From Symbiodinium natans (Eukaryota; Sar; Dinophyceae; Suessiales; Symbiodiniaceae): a stretch of 46,647 nucleotides of DNA. Location of the stretch: contig CAJNDS010000971.1 in assembly GCA_905221605.1 (NCBI GenBank), positions 1 through 46,647 of the forward strand. The letters are read 5' to 3'. A program made the translations under genes and the position numbers. Below the pieces are notes generated by a model. The model was not told the origin of the DNA. It ran no database searches and was given only the letters and a program-made list of their open reading frames with translations. This document shows, in pieces, positions 1 through 9,049 of this stretch (within the stretch, counting starts at the first letter, position 1; the number at the start of each line of letters is the position of its first letter).

Positions 1-27
1 GCCAAGTCCTACCGCCCCTTTGCCTTC

Positions 28-141
28 GGTTTTAGGGTTTAGAGTTTGGGGTTTAGGGTTTGGGGTTTAGGGTTCGGGGTTTAGGGCTTGGGGTTTACGG
101 TTTGGGGTTTGGGGTTTTGGGTTTTGGGTTTGGGGTTTCTA
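28..141 (+). repeat. Degenerate telomere-like G-rich array
   Basis: Tandem GGGTTTAGG/GGGTTTGGG units with many point variants. The G-rich strand is on +. It is a degenerate interstitial relative of the TTTAGGG telomere repeat found in plants and dinoflagellates. Confidence 0.75.
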
Positions 142-348
142 GCAAGTAGGTTTTCTTGAGATCAAAGTGCAGATTGAGTCAACGATACGTAGGTCTCATT
201 GCGAGACAAGAGACGCCTTTTTTGGAAGCCTTGAAGCCGAGGAACGGCGGGATTGCTGGTTCACCAGTTGTTCGAGGAGGCACGACTGGGGCGCAAACTT
301 GGATCGCCCTCAAGTTGCAGTCGGCCACCTTCGCCCTAAACGCTAATG

Positions 349-468
349 GAACCCTAAACCTTGAGCCCTAAATCCTAAACCCTATAAACCCTGAACCCTA
401 TTCACCCTAAACCCCAACCCTAAACCCTATAACCCTAAACCCCATAAACCCTGTAAACCCCAAACCTT
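349..468 (+). repeat. Degenerate CCCTAAA array
   Basis: Degenerate CCCTAAA/CCCTATAAA units with the C-rich strand on +. It is the left member of a C-then-G pair with the array at 615-668. Confidence 0.75.
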
Positions 469-479
469 CAGCCCCGTAA

Positions 480-910
480 ATCCTGACGCAGATCTTCAGC
501 AGGTTTACGCAGCCTTCGCAGAGTCCGCGGAGTTCTCGGGCCAGGCACCTGCAGCGGCTTGGCCGAAGAAACCATGAGGCGCGAGGGCTTTGTCAAGGCT
601 CGGTTTCGCGTCTCAGGGTTTTATGGTTTAGGGTTTTAGGGTTTTAGGGTTTAGGGTTTAGGGTTTGGCTATCCCAACCCAAACCCATAGAACAAGGACC
701 CTGTAAAAGAGTCACGTGGGGGGGGGGCGGGGGGTGGGGGGGTGGCGGCTTTCAGGAAGTTGGGGAGGGTGGACGATTCAGATAGCTGAAGGCGGTGTGT
801 GCGCATGGGACGTGACGGCACCGCCCAGGTGCGTGTCCACGAAGGACCCCGAGACTAGAAGTTGGCTTTCCGCCGATCGCGGAAAATGGCGGAGGGCTCC
901 GGCAGGTGGT
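480..910. repeat. Diverged copy of the 34.7-35.05 kb block
   Basis: Two blocks (about 500-600 and 745-905) resemble about 34.68-34.79 and 34.91-35.05 kb in the same order. Shared strings include TCCGCGGAG, TTCAGGAAGTTGGGGAGG and TCGCGGAAAATGGC. A further shared stretch is at 1.30-1.34 kb and 35.90-35.94 kb around CCCATGTGCGGAAGA. No reading frame is convincingly conserved, so I treat this as a diverged inter-module segment. Confidence 0.5.
615..668 (+). repeat. TTTAGGG array
   Basis: GGGTTTTAGGGTTTAGGG-type units with the G-rich strand on +. It lies 146 bp after the CCCTAAA array at 349-468. Confidence 0.75.
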
Positions 911-981
911 GTAGGGTTTAGGGTTTAGGGTTTAGGGTTGAGGGTTTAGGGTTTAGGGCTTCGGGCTTAGGGTTTAGGGTT
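911..981 (+). repeat. TTTAGGG array
   Basis: About nine TTTAGGG units with a few variants (TTGAGGG, CTTCGGG). G-rich strand on +. Confidence 0.8.
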
Positions 982-1485
982 ACAAAACATGGGATCACAA
1001 AGGTGATGCCCTTTTGAGCAGGGTCTAAACTGCAGCCTTCTTAGGCGTTAGTAGGGCCTGGTCTCTTTCTCTGCTTCTGATGGAGGTTCCTTCCTTGGAA
1101 CCCAATGAAATCCCAGCTTTGGGGTCTGATGACAGAAGTCATGGGATCCGGTACTACACCCGAGCTACCCAGCAAACCCCCTTCTGCGGTTAAGTTCTCG
1201 AAGCCCTTGTCGCGTGGTGACGGTCCCCCAGAGAGAAGGGCCCTAGAGTCGCCTTCTTTAAGAAGGCTCTAAAGTAAAGGGAGAGGTCTTCTCGGCCACA
1301 TTTAGGGGTTAGTGTAATGGGACCCCATGTGCGGAAGAGAAGCCTGCGCAAGCCCCTACATCGGTGGGGAAAACCCGGCGGTTTCCGACAGCTGTTTGTG
1401 GGGGGGGCCCAAGCTTTCTAAGCGGGGAGTTCCGTTTGCCACGACGGTCCACTAAGTGGAGTCCAAGTGGCCTGCCATGGAGGCT

Positions 1486-1546
1486 GGTTAGGGTTAGGGT
1501 TAGGGTTAGGGCTAGGGCTAGGGTTAGGGTTAGGGTTAGGGTTAGG
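1486..1546 (+). repeat. TTAGGG hexamer array
   Basis: About ten hexamers of TTAGGG with two GCTAGG variants. The period is 6, unlike the 7-bp TTTAGGG units elsewhere in the window. Confidence 0.85.
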
Positions 1547-2530
1547 CGTCTGCAGTCGCTGTGGAGCAGTTGTGAGATGCTTGAAGAGAGGCAGGGTGTG
1601 GATGCACTCCTGTGACAAGCAGGTGCTCGTCACTGATGCCTTCGGCCTCCCCGACGATGCGCTGGTGTCCATACGCTACGGCAACACCAGGCAACCCTAA
1701 ACCCCAGACCCCAAACCCTAAACCTTGTACCCCCTTTGTCTCTTCAGCTACGCATGAGTCGGCTTGCAGCCCCCGCGAGTCCAGGAGCATGTGACGCAAA
1801 AGTGGATTCCACAGGGTAACATCGCACCAGCAAGTCCGGTCTAGAGATTGCCGACGGCGGAGGAATAGCCAGTCAAGCTTTTCGTCCTTTCTGGTCAGGC
1901 GACAAGTTCCGCTGGAGTCTGTGCTTTGGCAGGAGTAAATATTGGAAAAGGTAGCTTCTGGGAGCCCTTCTTCTCGACCTCGGTTCGAGGGCTTGGATGA
2001 TCTTGGTTTTCGTGTTTAGGCAGGCAGAGGAACTCCAAGCGCCACCCCTCCATGCACAGGGACGACCCCTGCGGTTGTGAGAGCCTGGTGTTGGGTCAGC
2101 AGCCCAGGCATTGTCTCACCCCCTGAAGTTTCCGGCTCAGCTGGAAGACCTCAGCCACTTGGCCACGCACCGCCCAGCTCAGCTGGACTCACGAAATCTG
2201 CACAGTCTTTAGACTTGGATGCTTTATGCACATCATTCAACCTGGCATCAGCAGCACCAGAGCTGCGACAGCCCTGTGCGCGCATGAATGTCCTTGCGAG
2301 GTGAGCCGTTGAAGATTGAGGTGCTCCAGCGGATTGCTTCCACGCACCTTGTGCTCCATCCACATGAGGAGACACCCAAACACCAGACATGTCTCATGTG
2401 CTTGATGCACGGGGGTTTACGAAAATAGGGGACCCCTAGAACAGACCCCCAAGTAGTAGGGTGCCCCTTATAACAAGGACCCCAAGAAGGTACCCCGAAG
2501 ATCGTAAACCCCCACATGTTGAGACACCAT

Positions 2531-2633
2531 GAACCCTAAACCCTAAAGCCCAAACCCTAAACCCTAAACCCTAAACCCTAAACCCTAAACCCTAAACCCT
2601 AAACCCTAAACCCCAAACCCTAAACCCCAGACA
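2531..2633 (+). repeat. CCCTAAA array
   Basis: About fourteen nearly perfect CCCTAAA units, C-rich strand on +. It is followed 130 bp later by the G-rich array at 2764-2811. Confidence 0.9.
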
Positions 2634-2763
2634 TGGTCTTCCCCCATGGTGCCTTAAGAGATGTTGCGCAGGAGCACTATGGGATAGGGTTCAAGCACTC
2701 GGAGAGTGCCATGGGCCTACATGTCCGAGCATCCGGAGGAGAGCCAGGAGACTCAGAGAATTG

Positions 2764-2811
2764 TTTAGGGTTTGGGGTTTGGGGTTAGGGTTTAGGGTTT
2801 AGGGTTTAGGG
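2764..2811 (+). repeat. TTTAGGG array
   Basis: Six to seven units of TTTAGGG/TTTGGGG. It is the right member of a C-then-G pair with 2531-2633. Confidence 0.85.
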
Positions 2812-3254
2812 GGCATCAGGGGACAGCAGGGGACGGCAGGGGGCACCCTTAGTGCCGGGATGTTTTTTTGTGGGACGGGGGGCGGGGGGGGAAGGTAGCA
2901 GTTTTGTGGTGCCGGCCCTCCAGTAGGCGCTCCAGGAATTGCCAGAGAGCTGCAGCCCAACGACTCGGCGGCCGCTGCAAAGCACTACCTGGAGCAGAGC
3001 CCTTGCTTCACACAGCGGATGGTTGAGTGAAGTTGAGTGTGCCTGAGACTGACGCGAGCATGCTGATGGCATGCCCTAGGGGGTTTTAGGTGTCTACAGG
3101 TGCTCAGGCCTGCGGCAAGAGGGGACGACGGATCTAAATGAGAAGAATGAATAACTTCAATACAGGTCAACAAATGCCTCAGCAAAGGTCATAGCATGTA
3201 ATTTAGCAAGGGCCGCCTTTTGTATTCTTGTGGGGGGGTCGGCAGGGCGGTTGC

Positions 3255-3300
3255 GGGGGGGGGGGGGGGGGCCCCCGGCTGCCCCCCCCCCCCCACCCCA
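3255..3300. repeat. Poly-G / poly-C inverted homopolymers
   Basis: A run of 17 G (3255-3271) is followed by CCCCCGGCTG and a run of 13 C. The two runs are complementary and could fold on themselves. The G run alone could form a G-quadruplex. Confidence 0.8.
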
Positions 3301-3793
3301 CGGAACCCCCTCCTTGCTCTTGTTATGACATGTTAGATCTGTGCAAACACCCGTGCCAAAGCCCAAGAGCCCAAGCCACTTTGTTTTAAAGCCGGCTTGC
3401 AGCGGCAGCAGCCAACTCCTGTCGTTTCGCCAGAGACCGCTGACAGACGTGTGAGTCCAACTTGAGGGTTGGGTGCAAGGTTGCAAAGGGAGCGGGCTGT
3501 AACTCGCAGGCTTTTCGCGTCGGTGAACAGTCAGCAATGCAGGCATCTTTGGCATGCTGGCATTTTTGGCTGTGTTCGTAGCCTGTCGAGGACTCGTGGT
3601 GCTGTAAGTTACAGTATTTGGAGCGATCGAAGCGTCAGAGATGCGACATAGACTAAGGGCTTGGTGCCGGCTTTTTGAACAGCCAGAAAGGCTGTATAGG
3701 TTACAACATTTGCAGTTTGCGCAAGCCTGCCAACAGTCGGAGGCTGAAACTTAGAGTTTTGGGAGTGTTCCATTGTGTTTTGTTTGCTACTTT

Positions 3794-4445
3794 TTAATTG
3801 GATCCCTCACCGGCGTGCCCGGTGTCGTCCGCTAGCTCAAGGAATGGCCTGCTGAAGTACATCCAGTCACTGCTCCATGCCGTCATCCAGGACCGGTGCG
3901 CCTGCTCAATCTGTTTGGGGTATTCGTTGTCGATGAAATGAGGTAGATGTGGCGTCTGGCAGCATGTGCAGAGGGACGTGACTTGAACCAAAAAAGATCC
4001 CGTCTGAGACAGTGCATGTGGAGGACAAGCCCCAAGATCCGTAACCTGGCTTGACATCCGGAAACATCGGCGGGTGTAGGGTCGCCAGCTCGCTCCGCTT
4101 TGCAACAAGGGCTCGGGCTTGTCGTGAGAGAAAGCCGCGTTAGACAGACTGAAGTCCGACCCGCGGCAGAGATGCACATGCCTGTCACCTGCTGGGTGGT
4201 GTCCGGCCGAGGTTTGCCTACATGATCGAACAGCTCACTGCGGCCAAGAGCCACTGGGCAGCACTAGGAATGGCTTTACAGTCTTTACAGGGAAATGAGT
4301 TTGAGAGTCTTGTGTGTGTTTTTGCGATCCTTCGGTAAGCTCTTCAGGCAAGGCGGAAGCCTGTGCGAGGGTCCTCTCGCGACCCGCCAGTGCAGTGCCG
4401 AGCCGCCCAAGCAGCGCCGCGAGGTCACTGTCCTCAAATGGGGGG
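3794..4445 (-). CDS. Possible minus-strand gene, unknown product
   Basis: I do not recognise this protein. Two minus-strand stretches have protein-like composition. The upstream one is at about 4445-4240, with a segment around EDSDLAALLGRLGTAL. The downstream one ends at a stop near 3794 and contains CTCCQTPHLPHFIDNEYPKQ followed by a Trp/Phe-rich tail. They are in different frames, so an intron between them is needed if they form one gene. No paralogue occurs in the window and no domain is visible. It would run opposite to the five-unit gene array. The exon limits are guesses, and chance open frames in GC-rich DNA remain possible. Confidence 0.25.
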
Positions 4446-4458
4446 ACTAGCTCCCAGT

Positions 4459-4486
4459 TGCTCTCTCTCTCTCTCTCTCTCTCCCT
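4459..4486 (+). repeat. CT microsatellite
   Basis: About twelve CT dinucleotides. Similar pyrimidine runs occur at 6.85, 20.0, 21.17, 29.05 and 41.16 kb. Confidence 0.9.
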
Positions 4487-4519
4487 CAGTCTGTGCTGCC
4501 TTTCACCTATTTTCTCCAG

Positions 4520-4950
4520 AGTTTGGGGCACCGCGGTTCTGAAGCAGTGCAGGAAGTATGAGAGAACGGGTAGAACAGCAGAGTATGTTGGCGTCCTGTC
4601 GAGCATGTTTGTGCACGCGAGATTCAAGGCCTACATCCGCACACATTCGATCAAGGCTGCTGCAAGCGCAGCTCGGGAGGCTCGGGGATGGGGAGCTGCC
4701 ACCCTTAGCGCAGAAGATGCACCGACTAGGTGTCCTGTGAAAGAGTGTATGGCAGTGTCAAGGGGACACGCTTTCGGCTTGTGGATGGCAGGTCTGGGCA
4801 GACGGCGGAAGAGCACGCTGCTTCGGCAGCGCGAGTGCCGGAGGAGGACGCAGACTCCCCGCCAGTCGCGCCGGCCCCCGTGGCAGAACTCGAGGCCCAT
4901 GGCAACCTGCTGGAGAGGGCCGGGCATGCTTGTTTTTGCATTTCCAGACA
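4520..4950 (+). CDS. Possible plus-strand exons, unknown product
   Basis: Two adjacent plus frames look protein-like. One, at about 4520-4730, contains AVLKQCRKYERTGRTAEYVG. The other, at about 4735-4945, contains ERVYGSVKGTRFRLVDG and then an acidic/Ala/Pro-rich stretch. The frame changes near 4735, where an exon boundary would be required. The stretch follows a pyrimidine-rich tract ending in CCAG at 4520, which would suit a 3' splice site. There is no recognisable domain and no second copy in the window. Confidence 0.25.
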
Positions 4951-5304
4951 GTCTTTTGTGTGCAATCCGCGTTCAGTTTCGTGGGGGTTTTTGGGGGGGG
5001 AGCTCCAGAGTCGACTTTCAACCCTTGTAACCCCCTCGGCATCGCACCCTGCATTGCATGCAGCAGGTATGGAACTGGCCTCAGGGGCCCATTCAGCAGA
5101 CCTATGTTCGTAAGCTTTTGCGCTGCACTTCTTGTCATGCTTCCCCCTCCCCCTCGCTGCCCCCGTACCCCACAAAAAAAGAAAAAAACAAAACTGTAGC
5201 GACTCGACAGGAGCCCATGGCACACTTCCCGCAGAATTTTTCGCCACCGCCAACGACCAATTCTACCACCCATGCCCAACTTCCAAAACTGCCACCACGG
5301 ACAG

Positions 5305-5834
5305 AGGTTGGGTTTCAGCTTGGGTTAGAGCGGTTCAGGATCTCGAGTCTCCGAAAAATGAGCATCACTTCGCCCCTGCAAGGAAGAGGAGTTGATTGGA
5401 GGCAGCGATTGAAAGAGGGGAGGGGTGTTAGGTGGTAGCCACAGATGGAAGAGCCGATGGCACAAGGTCCGGCTTGTGTCACCTTTTCCAAGCTGAGATT
5501 CGATCGGTTGAATTGACAATGGAGAGTTGCTGAGAGTCGGAGGGAGTGGGCTTGGCGTGGTCCACGTGGACAGTTTTGACCAACTCTCTGCACAGTAGAA
5601 GCGCAGCACGAAGAGCAGCCCCACCCCTGGTGCCTAGAAGGCGCAACCAAATAAAAGCAACCAGCCAGGTGCCAAACTGTAAAGAGCACGGGTGCTCCAA
5701 GCTCAGAAAGCTCTGTCGTTTTTTGGGGTGGGGGGGCCTCCTCCGCGAGGCGTCGGGCCCCGGGAGATTGAGGGAGAAGCTGAGCCGGCCGACGAGGCCG
5801 GGAGTTCCTTCAGGGAGGTGGCAGCAACTACTGA
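5305..5834 (+). repeat. Unit 1 conserved upstream block
   Basis: This block precedes the DUF4116 gene and is repeated, with indels, at about 26.78-27.25 kb (unit 3) and 13.64-14.19 kb (unit 2). Parts recur at 36.9-37.3 and 40.5-41.3 kb. The frames open here differ from the DUF4116 frame and contain stops in several copies. I read it as 5' flank or intron, not as protein. A conserved string in one frame (EIEGEAEPADEAG) is shared by several units but joins the DUF4116 frame only in unit 2. Confidence 0.6.
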
Positions 5835-5837
5835 AAA

Positions 5838-6416
5838 GTGGCGCTCGCGCTTCCCCCGAAGGCCCGGCAGCGGCTCCTCGAGGTCCTCCGCAGCGGCGCC
5901 GGCTTCGAAGTCTTGGTGGCCCTGGAGGACGCCCCTGCGGAGCTCCGCGCCGACCGGGACATCGTCCTCAAGGCCGTGGAGAGCGATGGCGCTGCCCTGG
6001 AGTATGCGGCCGAAGGGCTCCGGGCCGACCGGGACTTCGTCCTGAAGGCCGTGGAGAGCGATGGCTTTGCCCTGGCGCATGCGGCCGAGGAGCTCCGAGC
6101 CGACCGGGACTTCATCCTCAAGGCCGTGCGGGCGACGCGCGCGGACTGGCTCCTGCAGTTTGCGTCTAAGGCGCTCCAAAAAGACGAGGCCCTGGCCCGG
6201 CGCTGCAAGGAGGCGGCCGGGACGGGCCTCGTGTTTACCTACTACCGCAGCTACCAGTGCTTCCAGGACATGCGCAACCGCTTCCCGGCCGCCGGCGCCT
6301 CCGTCCCCGGGGGCGAAGCCTACGAGGAGGTGATGGAGAAGCTGAAGGAGGCCTCACACGGGAGCCCCTCGGCTCCGGGTGTGCCGAGACACCCTCGACC
6401 CCAGACCTCCCCATAG
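5838..6416 (+). CDS. DUF4116 repeat protein, unit 1
   Basis: It encodes about 190 residues. There are two full copies of a 25-residue repeat of the form ADRDxVLKAVESDGxAL, a partial third repeat ending in RATRADWLLQF, then a C-terminal domain of about 95 residues. The C-terminal domain has GTGLVFTYYRSY and GASVPGGEAYEEVM, and both are conserved in all five paralogues. The repeat matches DUF4116 (two 25-mers per Pfam domain), a family common in protist proteins and of unknown function. The frame has no ATG. It opens after a TGA at 5832-5834, so an upstream exon probably supplies the start. Strong third-position G/C. Shadow frames on both strands are ignored. Confidence 0.8.
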   Translation: MALALPPKARQRLLEVLRSGAGFEVLVALEDAPAELRADRDIVLKAVESDGAALEYAAEGLRADRDFVLKAVESDGFALAHAAEELRADRDFILKAVRATRADWLLQFASKALQKDEALARRCKEAAGTGLVFTYYRSYQCFQDMRNRFPAAGASVPGGEAYEEVMEKLKEASHGSPSAPGVPRHPRPQTSP

Positions 6417-6837
6417 AAACCCCGAAAAGGCTTAGAAGTCCTTGAGGACGACCTCTTGACCCTTTCAAAGGCTCCAGCCCCTCTAACTCTCACCTCTATG
6501 GACCCCCTTTTAAGCCTTTGTTTTTGCTTTCTCTTTGTTTGGTCTTTTTCGCTGAGTTCAGAACATTTTGGAGCCTCGGATGTGTCGGCTTGGTTCCTGC
6601 AGGAAACCTTCCGCGCGTCCTGCCGTGCTGGAGCCGGCGTCGAAACGCGCGAGACAGTCCAGAAAAATCATTTCAAAACAGGAACCACGCGAAACGGCGA
6701 ACAACGCAAAGCAAAAAAGAGGCACAACAACGCAAAACAAACAAGAAACAACGCAAAGCGTCTACAACAACAAAAGAAACTCGTTAGTCATTCTTTCGCG
6801 TCTTTGTTCGACTGGTCCGTTTTTTGCGTGTTTTAGT

Positions 6838-6893
6838 TTCTTTATTACTATTTTTTTTTTCTCTCTCTCTCTCTCTCTCTGTCTCTCTGTTTT
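6838..6893 (+). repeat. Pyrimidine tract downstream of the unit 1 DUF4116 gene
   Basis: A T run followed by CT dinucleotides. The same tract in the same place occurs in unit 3 (29035-29078) and in a shorter form in unit 2 (21145-21183). It may be part of a 3' UTR. Confidence 0.75.
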
Positions 6894-7189
6894 CGCACGG
6901 TTCGTTTTTGTTTTTGTCTTTTCGCTTTTTGGCGCTGCACCTCCGCTTAACCGAGACACATGGAGAGCGTTTCCACGGCCTGAGGTCATGTCTGTTTTGC
7001 TGCTATTGGGTTTATTGTTTGAACTCTTGGTTTTCAAGTTGAATCTAGTACAACTTGTCGAACAGAACTCGACATCATTGGGACAGCAGAATTGAAACTA
7101 AGACCCGACTCTAACTAGACGTCCACCCTACTGAAAGCAAAGGACGTTTGTTGAGCCTTTTTGGGATTTCGATGCAGTCTAGAAGGTCG

Positions 7190-7520
7190 CAACAAAATAC
7201 CAGACTACTAAAGAACCACTTGCCGACATGTAAGCTGCAACCTTGACACAACAGCTCGCATTACATCAAAAGAGTGCAATTGCGATCTTCTTGCGCCCGT
7301 GATCTCATAGAACATTTCGTGGAGTAAATCTAATTTCCAGAAGCCTCAACAGGAGACACCAAAAAGTGACTTTCCAAAGGAGTTCCATTGATTTGCATCA
7401 CAGCTAATTGTGATCTTGCTGGCGTTTCAGTTTCACTGGAGTCCTCATTCTTCTTCTTTGGGTACGTATTGCGCTTTATTGAGACTGAGCTCCCAAATTT
7501 AGCCGATGTTCAAGAAAAGT
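7190..7520 (+). repeat. Conserved inter-gene block, unit 1
   Basis: This block recurs at about 21480-21815, 29385-29715, 38050-38350 and 42310-42640, always between the DUF4116 gene and the second gene. An almost invariant core contains GGAGACACCAAAAAGTGAC and CCGATGTTCAAG. Reading frames are not consistently open, and copies differ by indels. It is more likely a conserved non-coding, 3' UTR or regulatory segment than an exon. Confidence 0.65.
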
Positions 7521-7650
7521 CCTAGTGTTTCCCAAAGAATATGAGGAGAGCTTTTTGTCGAGTTGTATACCTGATCCTGGCCAGCATCCTAAATTTTCAA
7601 GCTCATGTCTGATGTTTCCCGCATGCTTGCAAGCAATCACACATACATAC

Positions 7651-7691
7651 CAGTATAATATCAGTATAAAATCAGTATAATATCAGTATAT
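7651..7691 (+). repeat. ATCAGTATAA tandem repeat, unit 1
   Basis: Four units of about 10 bp (CAGTATAATAT / CAGTATAAAAT). The same repeat is present, with different copy number, in units 2 and 3. Confidence 0.85.
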
Positions 7692-7959
7692 GACGAAACT
7701 ACAGCATCCATGCATAGCCACACACGGTAGAAAAACACAGTACATACATGTCAAGAAACAACACTTGGAGGCACTCCCACAGATCCACGATCTGTACTTT
7801 TTTCACAGGAGGTTCAGCTGCTCGGAGGGGCTGGGGTCTGGAAGGGCCTGGGGCCCAACAGGGCCCAAGCCTCCGCGTCGGGTCTTCCCACGGTTTCTCC
7901 CATCTTGTGCCGGTTCCGCTTCCCCCCGCTGCGCATGTCAGAGCGGCCGTTGTGCCCAG

Positions 7960-9049
7960 GCACGGCCACAGTCTGGTTTGATGAGCAGCCGGTCTTCGGC
8001 CACGCTGCCGACGACGGGCGCTGGACGCACCCGAGCCACGACTGCGGCCGGGACATGCTGCCGGTGCCGCCGAAGGAGGGCCGCGACGCCAAGTGGAACT
8101 CTACGGTGGACTCCCGGAGCCAGTCGCTCGCCGCCGCCTCAGAGAGCATGCAGTGTCTTCTTCAGCAGAGGCAGAGACGGGCTTCACCCGAGCAAATTTA
8201 GCATTTCCGCGAGTGTCAGGCATGCACGTGTTCGTGTGTTTTGCACCTCTCAGGTTTCCGAGGTTGGCAAGAGCTACGTCTGCCGCTCGGACGGAAGCGT
8301 GAGACTCTCGCAGAGAGAAGTTGCATGAAGCTGCAGAGCCCAGAACAAAAGGAGTAGTTGCCAAGAGCCGCTAGAGCTTGGCGAGGGCTTTTGGCATTCC
8401 AAAGCGTTCTTGAGCCAGCATCTATTGAGCAGTTCTCGCAGCACCGTGTGCTGTCCCGCTGCCCGTTCCGAAGGCTGGTGCTGTCGCTGGCTGCGTGAAG
8501 TGCGCAGGCACCACGAGCGAGGGGAAGTGATCTGCTGCGCAGTGTCGAATATCTATGACGAGGACGCTTGGACTGCAATAAGGGCTGCCAATTGCTGCCA
8601 ATCAAACTGGGGATGGCCCCTAAACGTTAAACCCCTAAACCCTAACCGCAGGCCAGGAGGTTCCACGCGCGTTGTCATTGGCAAGGCGTTTTTGGGCTCC
8701 AGCTCAGGCTTGGGTGCGGAAGTATGGCGCAGGCTCGTCGGAGCTCTCGGATGCAGACGCCGAACTGCGCGGCCTTCCCAAGAGCCTTGGATGGCAACCA
8801 AAAGGGTGTCCATAGAGTTTAGAGTTGGCGCTTGCCAGTTGCCGTTTTGGCTGCCCAAGGGAGACGTTCAAGAATGGGAAGCCGCCTGGCTGGGGCGAAG
8901 GCCAAATCCGCATCTCTAACGGTCAATCCTTCGAGCGCAAGGCGCCCGTCCACGACCGGACGAAGAAGCCCCTGGGGGTGGGTTGCCGCTGGGAGCGGCA
9001 GGCCTTGGACAATATGGAGTTCCCGGTCTACGCGTTTTTCATGCCGTGA
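7960..9049 (+). CDS. Five-exon gene of unknown function, unit 1
   Basis: The product is unrecognised. Exons modelled from cross-copy conservation: 7960-8141 (contains VWFDEQPVFGHAADDGRW), 8254-8293 (VGKSYVC), 8474-8574 (WLREVRRHHERGEVI), 8708-8805 (YGAGSSELSDADAEL) and 8860-9049 (GCRWERQALDNMEFPVYAFF, then TGA). The exons total 611 nt and the phases join without a stop, giving at least 203 residues rich in Trp, Cys and Arg. Introns are 112, 180, 133 and 54 nt with donors GA, GA, GC and GT and AG acceptors. An in-frame ATG at 7935 could start the protein, but it is not kept in units 2, 4 and 5, so an upstream exon is equally likely. No signal peptide or membrane segment is seen in this part. 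Confidence 0.6.

Larger units (their letters stand above)
982..3790. other. Non-coding stretch with telomere-like patches
   Basis: No gene is supported here. The short ORFs are in unrelated frames and have no recognisable domain or paralogue elsewhere in the window. Several simply translate telomere-like repeats into Leu-Gly or Pro-Asn runs. Named repeats inside it are listed separately. Confidence 0.5.

Noticed and set aside
1418-1672. Overlapping frames with Pro-Asn or Leu-Gly runs around 1.5 kb
   Set aside because: Translation of the TTAGGG array.
8837-8862. GTTGCCGTTTTGGCTGCCCAAG resembling the dinoflagellate spliced leader (GCCATTTTGGCTCAAG)
   Set aside because: It is the 3' end of an intron just before exon 5, and other copies read GTTTTTGCTGCCTACCCAAG. 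Similarity is likely due to the pyrimidine tract plus CAAG; no leader gene or relic is supported.
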